DNA from: Sandarakinorhabdus sp. AAP62
GTDB lineage: Bacteria > Pseudomonadota > Alphaproteobacteria > Sphingomonadales > Sphingomonadaceae
DNA length: 64,000 bases
Direction of reading: 5' to 3'
Assembly (NCBI RefSeq): GCF_000331225.1
Contig: NZ_ANFY01000004.1
Coordinates: forward strand, 62,001-126,000
Position 1 is the first letter of the stretch; the number at the start of each line of letters is the position of its first letter. The position numbers were made by a program, and so were the translations under genes. A model generated the notes under the pieces. The model was not told where the DNA came from, searched no databases, and saw only the letters and a list, made by a program, of their open reading frames with translations. Positions 57,423 through 64,000 of this stretch are shown in pieces.

Positions 57423-58360
57423 GTCTCCTCTCCCCAGCGCCGCAGCAGCAATCTGGCGGGCGCCGTGGCGGCATCGATCAGGCCGGTTTGCGCGAGGGTG
57501 ACGCCATCGATGCGGGTGGTCATGCGATAGGCCACGAAGCGATCGCGCGTATCGGGCTGGCGCAGTGCGTCGGCGGCCTCGCTGCGCCCGGCGAGCAGCG
57601 GCTGCGCCCAGAAACGCGCCAGATCGCGCCAGCCGCCGGGCGGGCGGGCGGCGATCACGTCGCGCGCGGTGGCCAGCGGCACGCCGGTGATGGCGGCCAG
57701 CACTGGCGCATCGGCGGGCGTCAGGCTGTTGATATTGGGGCGGGACAATTCGGCTTCTGGCAGGGCGCACAGATGGGGCGCGGCGCGGGCGAAGATGGCC
57801 GGCGTCACCCCGGCCACGGCGCGCCACTCGCTGGTTTCGGCCAGCAATGTGCCTGCCGTGCGATAGGGCGTGGCGGCGCGGGCATAGGCCGGGTCTTCGG
57901 CGCCGCCATTTCCGGGCTGTTGATCGACATCCACCCAATCGGCGGTGGCCGCCGCGATGCGCAGGCTTTCGGCTTGCGGCACATCGAGCAGGGTGAGCAG
58001 CCGGGCGAGTTGCTCAACGCCAAAGGGCCGGGTGAGCGTGCGCCCCGGCGGCCCGACGGCGACGCTGTTGAGGTTGAAGCAATTGCCACCGGGGGTGAGC
58101 GTCACCGTGGTGGGGATGGACATTGGCAGGGCAAAGGGCTGCGCCGGCAGCTGCGGGAGCGGCAGCCGCGCGAGGATCATCGTCTCGCCGGCCAGCGCCG
58201 CACCGCGCGCCACTTCCAGCCCGGCGCGGGTGGTATCGAGATGACGGGCCAGCCGCAGCCGATCGAACAGACTGGTGGACAGCGCTGCCATCACGCCGAC
58301 CAGCACCAGCACGTTGATCAGCGCTGCGCCCTGTTCATGGGGAGGAATCCGCCGCGTCAT
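57419..58360 (-). CDS. gspK: Type II secretion minor pseudopilin GspK
   Basis: A 313-residue minor pseudopilin. The start RRIPPHEQGAALINVLVLVG holds a prepilin leader cut after Gly11; as usual in GspK, Glu at +5 is missing. The large globular domain (about 50-310) has NCFNLNSV, a cysteine-bearing loop and the helix-hairpin-like INSLTPADAPVLAAITGVPLATARDVIAARPPGG, typical of GspK. GspK caps the pseudopilus tip with GspI and GspJ. Signal processing should be by GspO at 48.2 kb. Overlaps gspJ and gspL. Confidence 0.92.
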   Translation of the reverse strand: MTRRIPPHEQGAALINVLVLVGVMAALSTSLFDRLRLARHLDTTRAGLEVARGAALAGETMILARLPLPQLPAQPFALPMSIPTTVTLTPGGNCFNLNSVAVGPPGRTLTRPFGVEQLARLLTLLDVPQAESLRIAAATADWVDVDQQPGNGGAEDPAYARAATPYRTAGTLLAETSEWRAVAGVTPAIFARAAPHLCALPEAELSRPNINSLTPADAPVLAAITGVPLATARDVIAARPPGGWRDLARFWAQPLLAGRSEAADALRQPDTRDRFVAYRMTTRIDGVTLAQTGLIDAATAPARLLLRRWGEET

Positions 58361-58947
58361 GCCGCGCCCCCCGGCCCCATCGGCACGATCTGGCGGACAT
58401 GGCCGATCTGCGGGCCATCGAGGGTGAGTTCCAAGGCGCGCGGCAGCTGGCCGGGCTGGCCGGCCCAGCCATCCTGCCAGCCTTGCTGACCAAGCACCCG
58501 CAGCCGCGCCGACTTCACGCCCTTCGCCAGCACGCTGGCCTGAGTGGCTGCGGTGCCGTCCACCATTGCGGCAGACCGGCGCACCAGCGTGTCGCCATCG
58601 ATCATCCATTCCACCCGCTGCAACGAGGCGCGCGGGGCCTGGCCCGGATTGGCCCAGCCGCGCCGCACCAGCGTGAACAGCGCGCCGCCATTGCTGCTGA
58701 ACGCCGGCTGGGTGCGGCCTTCGACATCCCGCCACGGCCGCGGTGCAGCCTGCCCGGCATCGGCGGTGAGCAGCGCGCGCAGCCGGGCAAGATCGCCGCT
58801 GGCCCCCACCAGCACCTGCGCCTGGCCGCTGGCCTGCACGCTGCCGGCTAGCAGCGCCGTGCCGGCCGCCGCCATCAGGCCGAACAGGAACAGGCCAACG
58901 AGCAACTCGATGAGGGTGAAGCCGGCCTCTCTCACCGCCTGCTCCAC
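58357..58947 (-). CDS. gspJ: Type II secretion minor pseudopilin GspJ
   Basis: A 196-residue pseudopilin with leader MEQAVREAG cut before FTLIELLVGLFLFGLM; Glu at +5 is kept. The rest, with DLARLRALLTADAGQAAPRPWRD and VEWMIDGDTLVRRS, matches the GspJ fold. The start is a GTG overlapping gspI by 16 bases; a GTG four codons later is also possible. It forms the tip complex with GspI and GspK. Confidence 0.9.
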   Translation of the reverse strand: MEQAVREAGFTLIELLVGLFLFGLMAAAGTALLAGSVQASGQAQVLVGASGDLARLRALLTADAGQAAPRPWRDVEGRTQPAFSSNGGALFTLVRRGWANPGQAPRASLQRVEWMIDGDTLVRRSAAMVDGTAATQASVLAKGVKSARLRVLGQQGWQDGWAGQPGQLPRALELTLDGPQIGHVRQIVPMGPGGAA

Positions 58948-59360
58948 AGCAATTTGTCGGCGGCGATCACCTGGCCGCCGTCACCAACGACCTCGACACT
59001 GATCAACTGCGTGCCGGGATCGGGGCCGGGACTGATCTGGCGCCGCCATGCCCAGTCGCGGCTGCCGGCGCGCTCGCGGCCCTGATCGGCGGCGGGCGGG
59101 GTGGCGGACAGCATCGCTTCCAGCGCCTGGTTGCGGGCAACGATGGCGGCATATTGGCGGTCGCTGAGCGTGGACGCGCTGGCAAGGCTGACGCCCTGCA
59201 ACCGGATGAGCGCGACGGCGGCGAGGCCGAAGATGGCGAGTGCGACCATCACTTCGATCAGGGAAAAGCCGGTGGCTTTCGCCAGACAGGCACAGTCCCG
59301 CTCATGCCGCGCATGATCCCGGTGTTCGGTCCTAGCGCGCACGGACTTCGCCTGCCGCAT
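58932..59360 (-). CDS. gspI: Type II secretion minor pseudopilin GspI
   Basis: A minor pseudopilin with the processed N-terminus FSLIEVMVALAIFGLAAVALI after Gly, then the GspI body (ATRNQALEAMLSATP-like region and WRRQISPGPDPGTQLISVEV). The leader is unusually long, about 30 residues from the ATG at 59360, with many basic and histidine residues. A GTG at 59342 would shorten it. No short-leader start exists in frame, so either the leader really is long or the start is non-standard. It overlaps the end of gspH by 29 bases. Confidence 0.85.
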   Translation of the reverse strand: MRQAKSVRARTEHRDHARHERDCACLAKATGFSLIEVMVALAIFGLAAVALIRLQGVSLASASTLSDRQYAAIVARNQALEAMLSATPPAADQGRERAGSRDWAWRRQISPGPDPGTQLISVEVVGDGGQVIAADKLLWSRR

Positions 59361-59700
59361 CAATGGTCACGCTGGCCGCTGCGTCGCCGCTGCGCACGAC
59401 AATCCGCGCCGGGGTGGCAAGGCCGGTGGCGTCAAAGCTGATCGGGCCCGCCGGCTCGGTGGCAAGTGTCAGCCCGTCCGGCGCCGGCGGCGCGAACGCC
59501 GTGCTCTGCCCGGTCAGGATCGCCATGTCGCGCGTCGCTGCGGCCTGTGCCGCCAGTTTCACGGCTGCGCTGCGCACCCGGTCGTCAGGGCCGGGCAGGG
59601 TGAGGACAAGCGCCGCACTGGTGATACCGATGATGGCCATGACCACCACCAGCTCGACCAGCGTGAAGCCGGCCTCAGAGGTTCCAGTTGCCGATGTCAT
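59332..59700 (-). CDS. gspH: Type II secretion minor pseudopilin GspH
   Basis: A 122-residue pseudopilin: leader MTSATGTSEAG, then FTLVELVVVMAIIGITSAALVL with Glu at +5, a helix (SAAVKLAAQAAATRDMAI) and a short beta domain ending VTIDAAGEVRAR. The protein is on the short side for GspH (about 150-190), the beta domain being compact. It overlaps the 3' end of gspG by 26 bases and the start of gspI by 29 bases. Confidence 0.88.
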   Translation of the reverse strand: MTSATGTSEAGFTLVELVVVMAIIGITSAALVLTLPGPDDRVRSAAVKLAAQAAATRDMAILTGQSTAFAPPAPDGLTLATEPAGPISFDATGLATPARIVVRSGDAAASVTIDAAGEVRAR

Positions 59701-60112
59701 CGGCCTCCCCTCCCGGGCCAGTCAGGCCATCCGGGCCCATCGACCACACGTCGAACGGCCCGTGGCGGCCGGGACTGGCATATTGATAGGGCTTGCCCCA
59801 CGGATCATTGGGCAGCCGCTGCACATAGCCGCCGGGGCGATAGCGTTCCGGCTGGGCCATGTCGGTGGGTGCGGCCTTCAGCGCGGCAAGGCCTTGGCTG
59901 CTGGTCGGAAATACCATCGTGTCCGCCTTGTAGCTGGTCAGCGCGGTTTCCAGCGTGGCGATGTCGGCACGGGCGCGGGTGATGGCGGCCTTGTCCACAT
60001 CAGGCAGCACGTTCAGCACCACCACGGTGGTGAGGATGCCGATGATGACGATCACCACCATCATCTCGATCAGGGTGAAGCCATTGGGGGTGGGGCGGTT
60101 GCGGCGCTTCAT
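59675..60112 (-). CDS. gspG: Type II secretion major pseudopilin GspG
   Basis: A 145-residue GspG: leader MKRRNRPTPNG, then FTLIEMMVVIVIIGILTTVVV with Glu at +5. The long helix has DKAAITRARADIATLETALTSYKADT. The conserved C-terminal blocks are PTSSQGLAALKAAP, YVQRLPNDPWGKPYQY and DVWSMGPDGLTGPGGEADDIGNW, the last giving the calcium-binding loop. It polymerises into the pseudopilus that pushes substrates through GspD. It overlaps gspF upstream by four bases. Confidence 0.96.
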   Translation of the reverse strand: MKRRNRPTPNGFTLIEMMVVIVIIGILTTVVVLNVLPDVDKAAITRARADIATLETALTSYKADTMVFPTSSQGLAALKAAPTDMAQPERYRPGGYVQRLPNDPWGKPYQYASPGRHGPFDVWSMGPDGLTGPGGEADDIGNWNL

Positions 60113-61314
60113 GGTGTGGCCAGGCTTTCGAGTTGCAGGATGGGCAGCAGGATGGAGAGCACGATCACCGCGACGGCGCCGCCCATGACGAGGATGATCG
60201 CCGGTTCCAGCAGGCTGAGCGCCGAACGGGTGAGCGCATCATATTCGCGTTCCAGCGCTTCGGCGCCTTTTTCCAGCATCACGTCCAGCCGGCCGGCGCT
60301 TTCGCCGCCCGCTGCCATGGCGACCAGCAGCGGCGGCAGGATGGCAGCCCGGCGCATGGCGGCGGTGAGGCTGGCGCCTTCGCTGATATCATCGGCCATC
60401 TGCGCGACGCGCATCCGGATCTCGCGATTGCCGATGGTGGGCAGGGTGAGCTTGAGGCCATCGACCAGCGGCAGCCGGCTGGCCACCATCATGGCGAGCG
60501 TGCGTGCCAGCCGGGCCGCCTGCCAGTCGCGCAGCAGCCGGCCCAGCAGCGGCAGGCCGAGCAGCCAGGCATCGAAGCGGCGGCGCAGGGCCTCGTCTTG
60601 CAAGGCGCGATTGGCGGCAATTGCTGAGCCGGCACCGAGCAGCAGGATCCCCCACCAGCCCGCCGCCAGCGCGTGGGAGAGGGCCATGACGACGCGGGTG
60701 AGCAGCGGCAAGGTCTGGCCGATATCGGCGAACTGTTCGGCGATGCGCGGCACCACGAAGATCATCAGCGCCGCCACCGCCAGTGTGGCGACGGCGGCCA
60801 GCGCGGCGGGATAGGCCAGCGCCGCCTGCACCCGGCCCTTCATCTCGGCCTGGCGATCGAGCAGCGCCGCCAGCCGCTCCAGCACCTGCGGCAGCGTGCC
60901 GGCGCCTTCGCCGGCGGCCACCATGGCGCGGTAGAGCGGCGGGAAACTCGCGCCTTCCAGGGCCATTGCGTCGGACAAGCGGCGGCCTTCGATCACCGCG
61001 CCATGCACGTTGGTCAGCACGGCGCGGGCCTTGTCACCCTCCGTCTGCTTGACGATGGTGCGCAGCGCTTCTTCCAATGGTGTCACGCTGGCCAGGGTCG
61101 CCAGCTGGCGGGTGAACAGGCCGAGCGCATTGGGCTTCAGCCGCGCGCTGCCGCTGGCCAATGTGGGCTCGCTGGTGGCGGCGGCCTCCAGTTTGGTTGC
61201 AAACAGCCGCTTGTCGAGCAGATCGGCGCGTGCTGCCGCGCTGCTCGGCGCGCTGATGCGGCCGGCGCGCGGCTTGCCTTCGATGTCGAGCGCTTCGTAG
61301 CGAAACTCAGCCAT
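60109..61314 (-). CDS. gspF: Type II secretion platform protein GspF
   Basis: A 401-residue polytopic protein: N-terminal FRYEALDIEGKPRAGRISA, first cytoplasmic helical domain with LGLFTRQLATLASVTPLEEALRTI, three membrane helices (about 170, 220 and 375) and the second domain with FDAWLLGLPLLGRLLRDWQAARLARTLAMMVASRLPLVDGL. GEGAGTLPQVLERLA and AAGGESAGRLDVMLEKGAEALE are the paired family motifs. It is the inner-membrane core to which GspE, L and M attach. It overlaps gspE by eight bases and gspG by four. Confidence 0.96.
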   Translation of the reverse strand: MAEFRYEALDIEGKPRAGRISAPSSAAARADLLDKRLFATKLEAAATSEPTLASGSARLKPNALGLFTRQLATLASVTPLEEALRTIVKQTEGDKARAVLTNVHGAVIEGRRLSDAMALEGASFPPLYRAMVAAGEGAGTLPQVLERLAALLDRQAEMKGRVQAALAYPAALAAVATLAVAALMIFVVPRIAEQFADIGQTLPLLTRVVMALSHALAAGWWGILLLGAGSAIAANRALQDEALRRRFDAWLLGLPLLGRLLRDWQAARLARTLAMMVASRLPLVDGLKLTLPTIGNREIRMRVAQMADDISEGASLTAAMRRAAILPPLLVAMAAGGESAGRLDVMLEKGAEALEREYDALTRSALSLLEPAIILVMGGAVAVIVLSILLPILQLESLATP

Positions 61315-62761
61315 CGGCCGGCTCCGGCTCGGCAGTGCCCATCACGCGCAGCGCTTCGGCCGGCGAGGTGAGGCCATCGATCACGGCCTGCGCCGCAATT
61401 GCCGGCAAGCCGGGGCTGCCGGCGGCGGCGGCGAGATCGGCGGCGGTGGCGCCTTCATTGATGCGGGCGGCCAGCGCGTCGGTCATGCGGATGATGTCAT
61501 AGAGGCCCACACGGCCCTGCCAGCCAGTGTGATTGCAGGTCTCGCAGCCCGGTGCCGCCCACACCGGCGTGCCGGCGGCGATACCCAGCGCCGCCGCAGT
61601 GCCGGCGTCGGCGGGGTGGGCAGTCCGGCAAGCGGGGCACAGCCGACGCACCAGCCGCTGCGCCACCACGGCGCGCAGCGTGGCGGCGAGCAGGAAGGGC
61701 TCCACGCCGAAATCACGCAGCCGGGTGATGGCGCTGGCGGCATCATTGGTGTGCAGCGACGACAGCACGAGGTGGCCGGTGAGCGCGGCCTGCACGGCAA
61801 TGCTGGCCGTTTCGGCGTCGCGGATTTCGCCGACCATCACCACGTCCGGATCCTGCCGCAGGATGGCCCGCAGCCCGGCGGCAAAGCTCAAGCCCACCTT
61901 GGGGTTCACCTGGGTCTGGCCGATGCCATCGACGGCATATTCCACCGGGTCTTCCACCGTCAGGATATTCCGCCGGCCATCGTTCAAGAGCTTCAGCCCG
62001 GCATAGAGCGTTGTCGTCTTGCCGCTGCCCGTCGGCCCCGTCACCAGCACCAGGCCATTGGCTTCGGCGAGGCCGGCGCGGAAGGCCCGTTCGGCCGCGG
62101 CGGGCATGCCGAGCGCGGCCAGATCGATACCGGCATTTTCCTTGTCGAGCAGGCGTAGCACCACGCGCTCACCGCCGCGCGCCGGCAGGGTGGAGACGCG
62201 CACATCGAGCCGCTTGCCGCCCAGCGCCAGGTCCATGCGGCCATCCTGCGGCAGGCGCCGTTCGGCGATATCAAGCCGCGCCATCACCTTGATGCGGCTG
62301 ACCAGCACCGGCGCCACACCGGGCGGCAGGCGGTGCATTTCCTTCAGCTCGCCATCGGCGCGCATCCGCACCACCAGCGCGCTTTCGAACGGTTCGATGT
62401 GGATGTCCGAGGCCTTCAGGCGCGCGGCCTCGGCAATCAGCCCGTTGATCAGCCGGATGGCCGGCGCCTCGTCGTCGCTGGCCAGCAGGTCTTCGGCAGA
62501 CGGCAGATCATCGCCAAAACCGGCCAGTTCGTCGGCCTCTCCGGCGTAGGAGGAGCGGGCATAATGATCCTGCAGCAGCCGGTCGAACTCGGCGTCGTCC
62601 ACGTGCCTGAGCGCCAGCGGACGGCCGGCGACGCGGCGCACTTCGGCCAGGGCTGCCACGTTGCTGCCGGGCCGGCGCACCACTTCCGCCACGTCGCCCA
62701 TCACGGTGACGATCATCCCTTGCGCCTTGGCAAAGGCATAAGAGAGGGCGGGCTGGCTCAT
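61307..62761 (-). CDS. gspE: Type II secretion ATPase GspE
   Basis: A 484-residue secretion ATPase: N-terminal GspL-binding domain, ASDIHIEPFESALVVRMRADG as the start of the PAS-like domain, Walker A GPTGSGKT (242-249), Asp box around LTVEDPVEYAV, Walker B-like RAILRQDPDVVMVGEIRD and His box SLHTNDAASA. The zinc tetracysteine is C375-x2-C378 and C406-x2-C409. It powers pseudopilus assembly. The start overlaps the gspD stop by four bases. All motifs are intact. Confidence 0.96.
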   Translation of the reverse strand: MSQPALSYAFAKAQGMIVTVMGDVAEVVRRPGSNVAALAEVRRVAGRPLALRHVDDAEFDRLLQDHYARSSYAGEADELAGFGDDLPSAEDLLASDDEAPAIRLINGLIAEAARLKASDIHIEPFESALVVRMRADGELKEMHRLPPGVAPVLVSRIKVMARLDIAERRLPQDGRMDLALGGKRLDVRVSTLPARGGERVVLRLLDKENAGIDLAALGMPAAAERAFRAGLAEANGLVLVTGPTGSGKTTTLYAGLKLLNDGRRNILTVEDPVEYAVDGIGQTQVNPKVGLSFAAGLRAILRQDPDVVMVGEIRDAETASIAVQAALTGHLVLSSLHTNDAASAITRLRDFGVEPFLLAATLRAVVAQRLVRRLCPACRTAHPADAGTAAALGIAAGTPVWAAPGCETCNHTGWQGRVGLYDIIRMTDALAARINEGATAADLAAAAGSPGLPAIAAQAVIDGLTSPAEALRVMGTAEPEPADG

Positions 62762-64000
62762 GGTTTGGGCGGGGCAGGCGGCGCAGCAGCAGGGGGGGCG
62801 CCCGGGATCGGCGCCTTCAGATAGTCACGCACCAGCGCATCGATGCTGGTGTCCTGCGTGCCCTCGCGGCGGGCCTGTTCGGCGCGCACATATTGATAGC
62901 GATCGCCGGTCATCCGTTCGGCATCCTCGGCATTGCGGATGATGGTCGGGCGGATGAACACCATCAGGTTGGTCTTGGTGCGGTTGCGCGATTTCGAACG
63001 GAACAGATTGCCGAGGAAGGGAATATCGCCCAGCAGCGGCACCTTCTCGATGGCGCGGCGCTCATTCTCGTCAATCAGGCCGCCGAGCGCGAGGATCTGG
63101 CCATCGTCCACCGTCACCGTGGTTGAAATCTCGCGCTTGTTGAGGATCAGGTCGGGCACGTTCTGGGTGATCACGGCATCCGAAATGCTGCTCACTTCCT
63201 GGCGCAGATTGAGCTTGATGGTGCCGCCGGCGTTGATCTGCGGGCGCACATCCAGCGCAATGCCGATGTCCTGCCGCTGCACGGTGCGGAAGGCATTGTC
63301 GAAATTGTTGGAAAGCGCCTGTCCGGTGGCCAGCGGCACGTTCTGGCCCACCAATATGCGCGCCTGGGCGTTGTCGAGCGTCACCACCGACGGGGTGGAG
63401 AGCACGTTCGACGCGGTATCGGCCTTCACGGCATTGACCACGAAACCGAACACCGCATTGCTACCGAGATTGCCGCCAAAGCCGAACTGGCCGCCATTGG
63501 CATTCAGGAGGCTGTTCACCGCTGCACTGCGCAGCGCCACCGTGGTCGCATTGTCCTGCCCATAGCGTTTTTCCGCCGCAATGGCCCCGGCCACCGCCAG
63601 CAGGTTGGGCGCAGCGTTGCTGTAGTTGGTGACGGAAAAGGGGATGTTGCTGTTGCCGGTGCCCGACAGCAGGAACTGCACCCCCAGCCGCTGGGCGGCA
63701 ATGTCGCTGATCTCGACGATCACGGCTTCCACCAGCACCTGTTCGCGGCGCACATCCAGCTGGCGGATCACTTCGCCCAGCCGGCGCTGCACATCGGCCG
63801 GCGCGGCAATCACGATGGCATTGGCGCCTTCATAACGCGCGATCACCGCCTGGCCGCGGCCGATGCTGGCACCGGGCACGAAACCGCTGGTGCCCAGCGA
63901 GCCTCCGCTTGGCGCTGCCTGCAGCGGCGCGCTGGTGGCGGGTTGCTGGCCCTGATTGGCGGCATTGGCGTTGCCGAACGCGCTCTGCACCGGCATCGCC
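62758..64000 (-). CDS. gspD: Type II secretion secretin GspD, C-terminal part
   Basis: The frame is open to the right edge, so the N-terminal signal peptide and N0-N1 domains are outside the window. What is seen is the last N domain (ANAIVIAAPADVQRRLGEVIRQLDVRREQVLVEAVI-like region) and the whole secretin barrel: SNVLSTPSVVTLDNAQARILVGQNVP, LDVRPQINAGGTIKLNLRQEVSS, the TTVTVDDGQILALGGLI gate region and KVPLLGDIPFLGNLFRSKS. The final 60 residues are an extension with PIPGAPP-type repeats, where pilotin or other partners might bind. It forms the outer-membrane channel. Confidence 0.94.
   Translation of the reverse strand, partial: AMPVQSAFGNANAANQGQQPATSAPLQAAPSGGSLGTSGFVPGASIGRGQAVIARYEGANAIVIAAPADVQRRLGEVIRQLDVRREQVLVEAVIVEISDIAAQRLGVQFLLSGTGNSNIPFSVTNYSNAAPNLLAVAGAIAAEKRYGQDNATTVALRSAAVNSLLNANGGQFGFGGNLGSNAVFGFVVNAVKADTASNVLSTPSVVTLDNAQARILVGQNVPLATGQALSNNFDNAFRTVQRQDIGIALDVRPQINAGGTIKLNLRQEVSSISDAVITQNVPDLILNKREISTTVTVDDGQILALGGLIDENERRAIEKVPLLGDIPFLGNLFRSKSRNRTKTNLMVFIRPTIIRNAEDAERMTGDRYQYVRAEQARREGTQDTSIDALVRDYLKAPIPGAPPAAAPPAPPKP

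Overview
The window looks like chromosome from a GC-rich alphaproteobacterium of the Sphingomonadales. Supporting signs are two proteins with the PEPxxWA-CTERM anchor typical of sphingomonads, large TonB-dependent receptors, a predicted ornithine-lipid acyltransferase, an NDUFA12-type complex I accessory protein, EipA/DUF1134, DUF2155, a maf - RNase E/G - yacG cluster and high GC at third codon positions. I see no phage, transposase, integrase, CRISPR array or rRNA. Genes are densely packed, often with 1-4 base start/stop overlaps, and no gene-free stretch exceeds about 300 bases.

Layout. 1-5.4 kb: the end of an M16 peptidase, a REP-like repeat pair, a PEP-CTERM protein, a FrnE-like thioredoxin-fold protein, a TsdA-like dihaem cytochrome and olsB. 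5.4-11.7 kb: an AmpG-like permease, a DUF167 protein, two secreted hydrolases (DUF885 and M20) and a Rieske oxygenase. 11.8-17.7 kb: TelA, an XpaC-like partner, DUF898 and M48 membrane proteins, then a cyclooxygenase-like haem peroxidase. 17.7-24.8 kb: housekeeping genes (dapE, DUF1499, GST; aroQ-accB-accC-aat; DUF2155-mlaD-NDUFA12). 24.9-32.8 kb: a drug-efflux MFS protein, an aminotransferase, modABC, a TonB receptor and a YqaA-like membrane protein. 32.8-38 kb: tRNA-Ser(GCT), eipA, a hydroxyacid dehydrogenase, ferredoxin, DUF2332, maf-rng-yacG and tRNA-Phe(GAA). 38-43 kb: a quinoprotein (PQQ) dehydrogenase and cytochrome c operon with an amidohydrolase. 43-49.6 kb: a CoA-transferase, a second PEP-CTERM protein and a tightly coupled five-gene unit ending in the prepilin peptidase and a 2OG-Fe(II) oxygenase. 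49.6-54.1 kb: a TonB receptor with a beta-helix lipoprotein. 54.1-64 kb: a type II secretion operon, gspD-E-F-G-H-I-J-K-L-M-N-X-C on the minus strand, whose gspD runs off the right edge.

Main observation. Two minus-strand promoters carry long tandem arrays of a 7-bp half-site with core G(T/C)(A/C)A(C/T), repeated exactly every 11 bp. Six copies lie upstream of olsB and eight lie upstream of the lipoprotein/TonB-receptor operon. In both, the array ends 9 nt before a TANNGC -10-like hexamer. Direct repeats at 11 bp are how PhoB and related OmpR-family regulators bind DNA, and olsB is a known kind of phosphate-starvation gene. I therefore infer that the beta-helix lipoprotein plus TonB receptor is a phosphate-limitation surface acquisition system, and that the adjacent type II secretion system may export the lipoprotein. 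The array is read directly from the sequence; the regulator and the function are inference.
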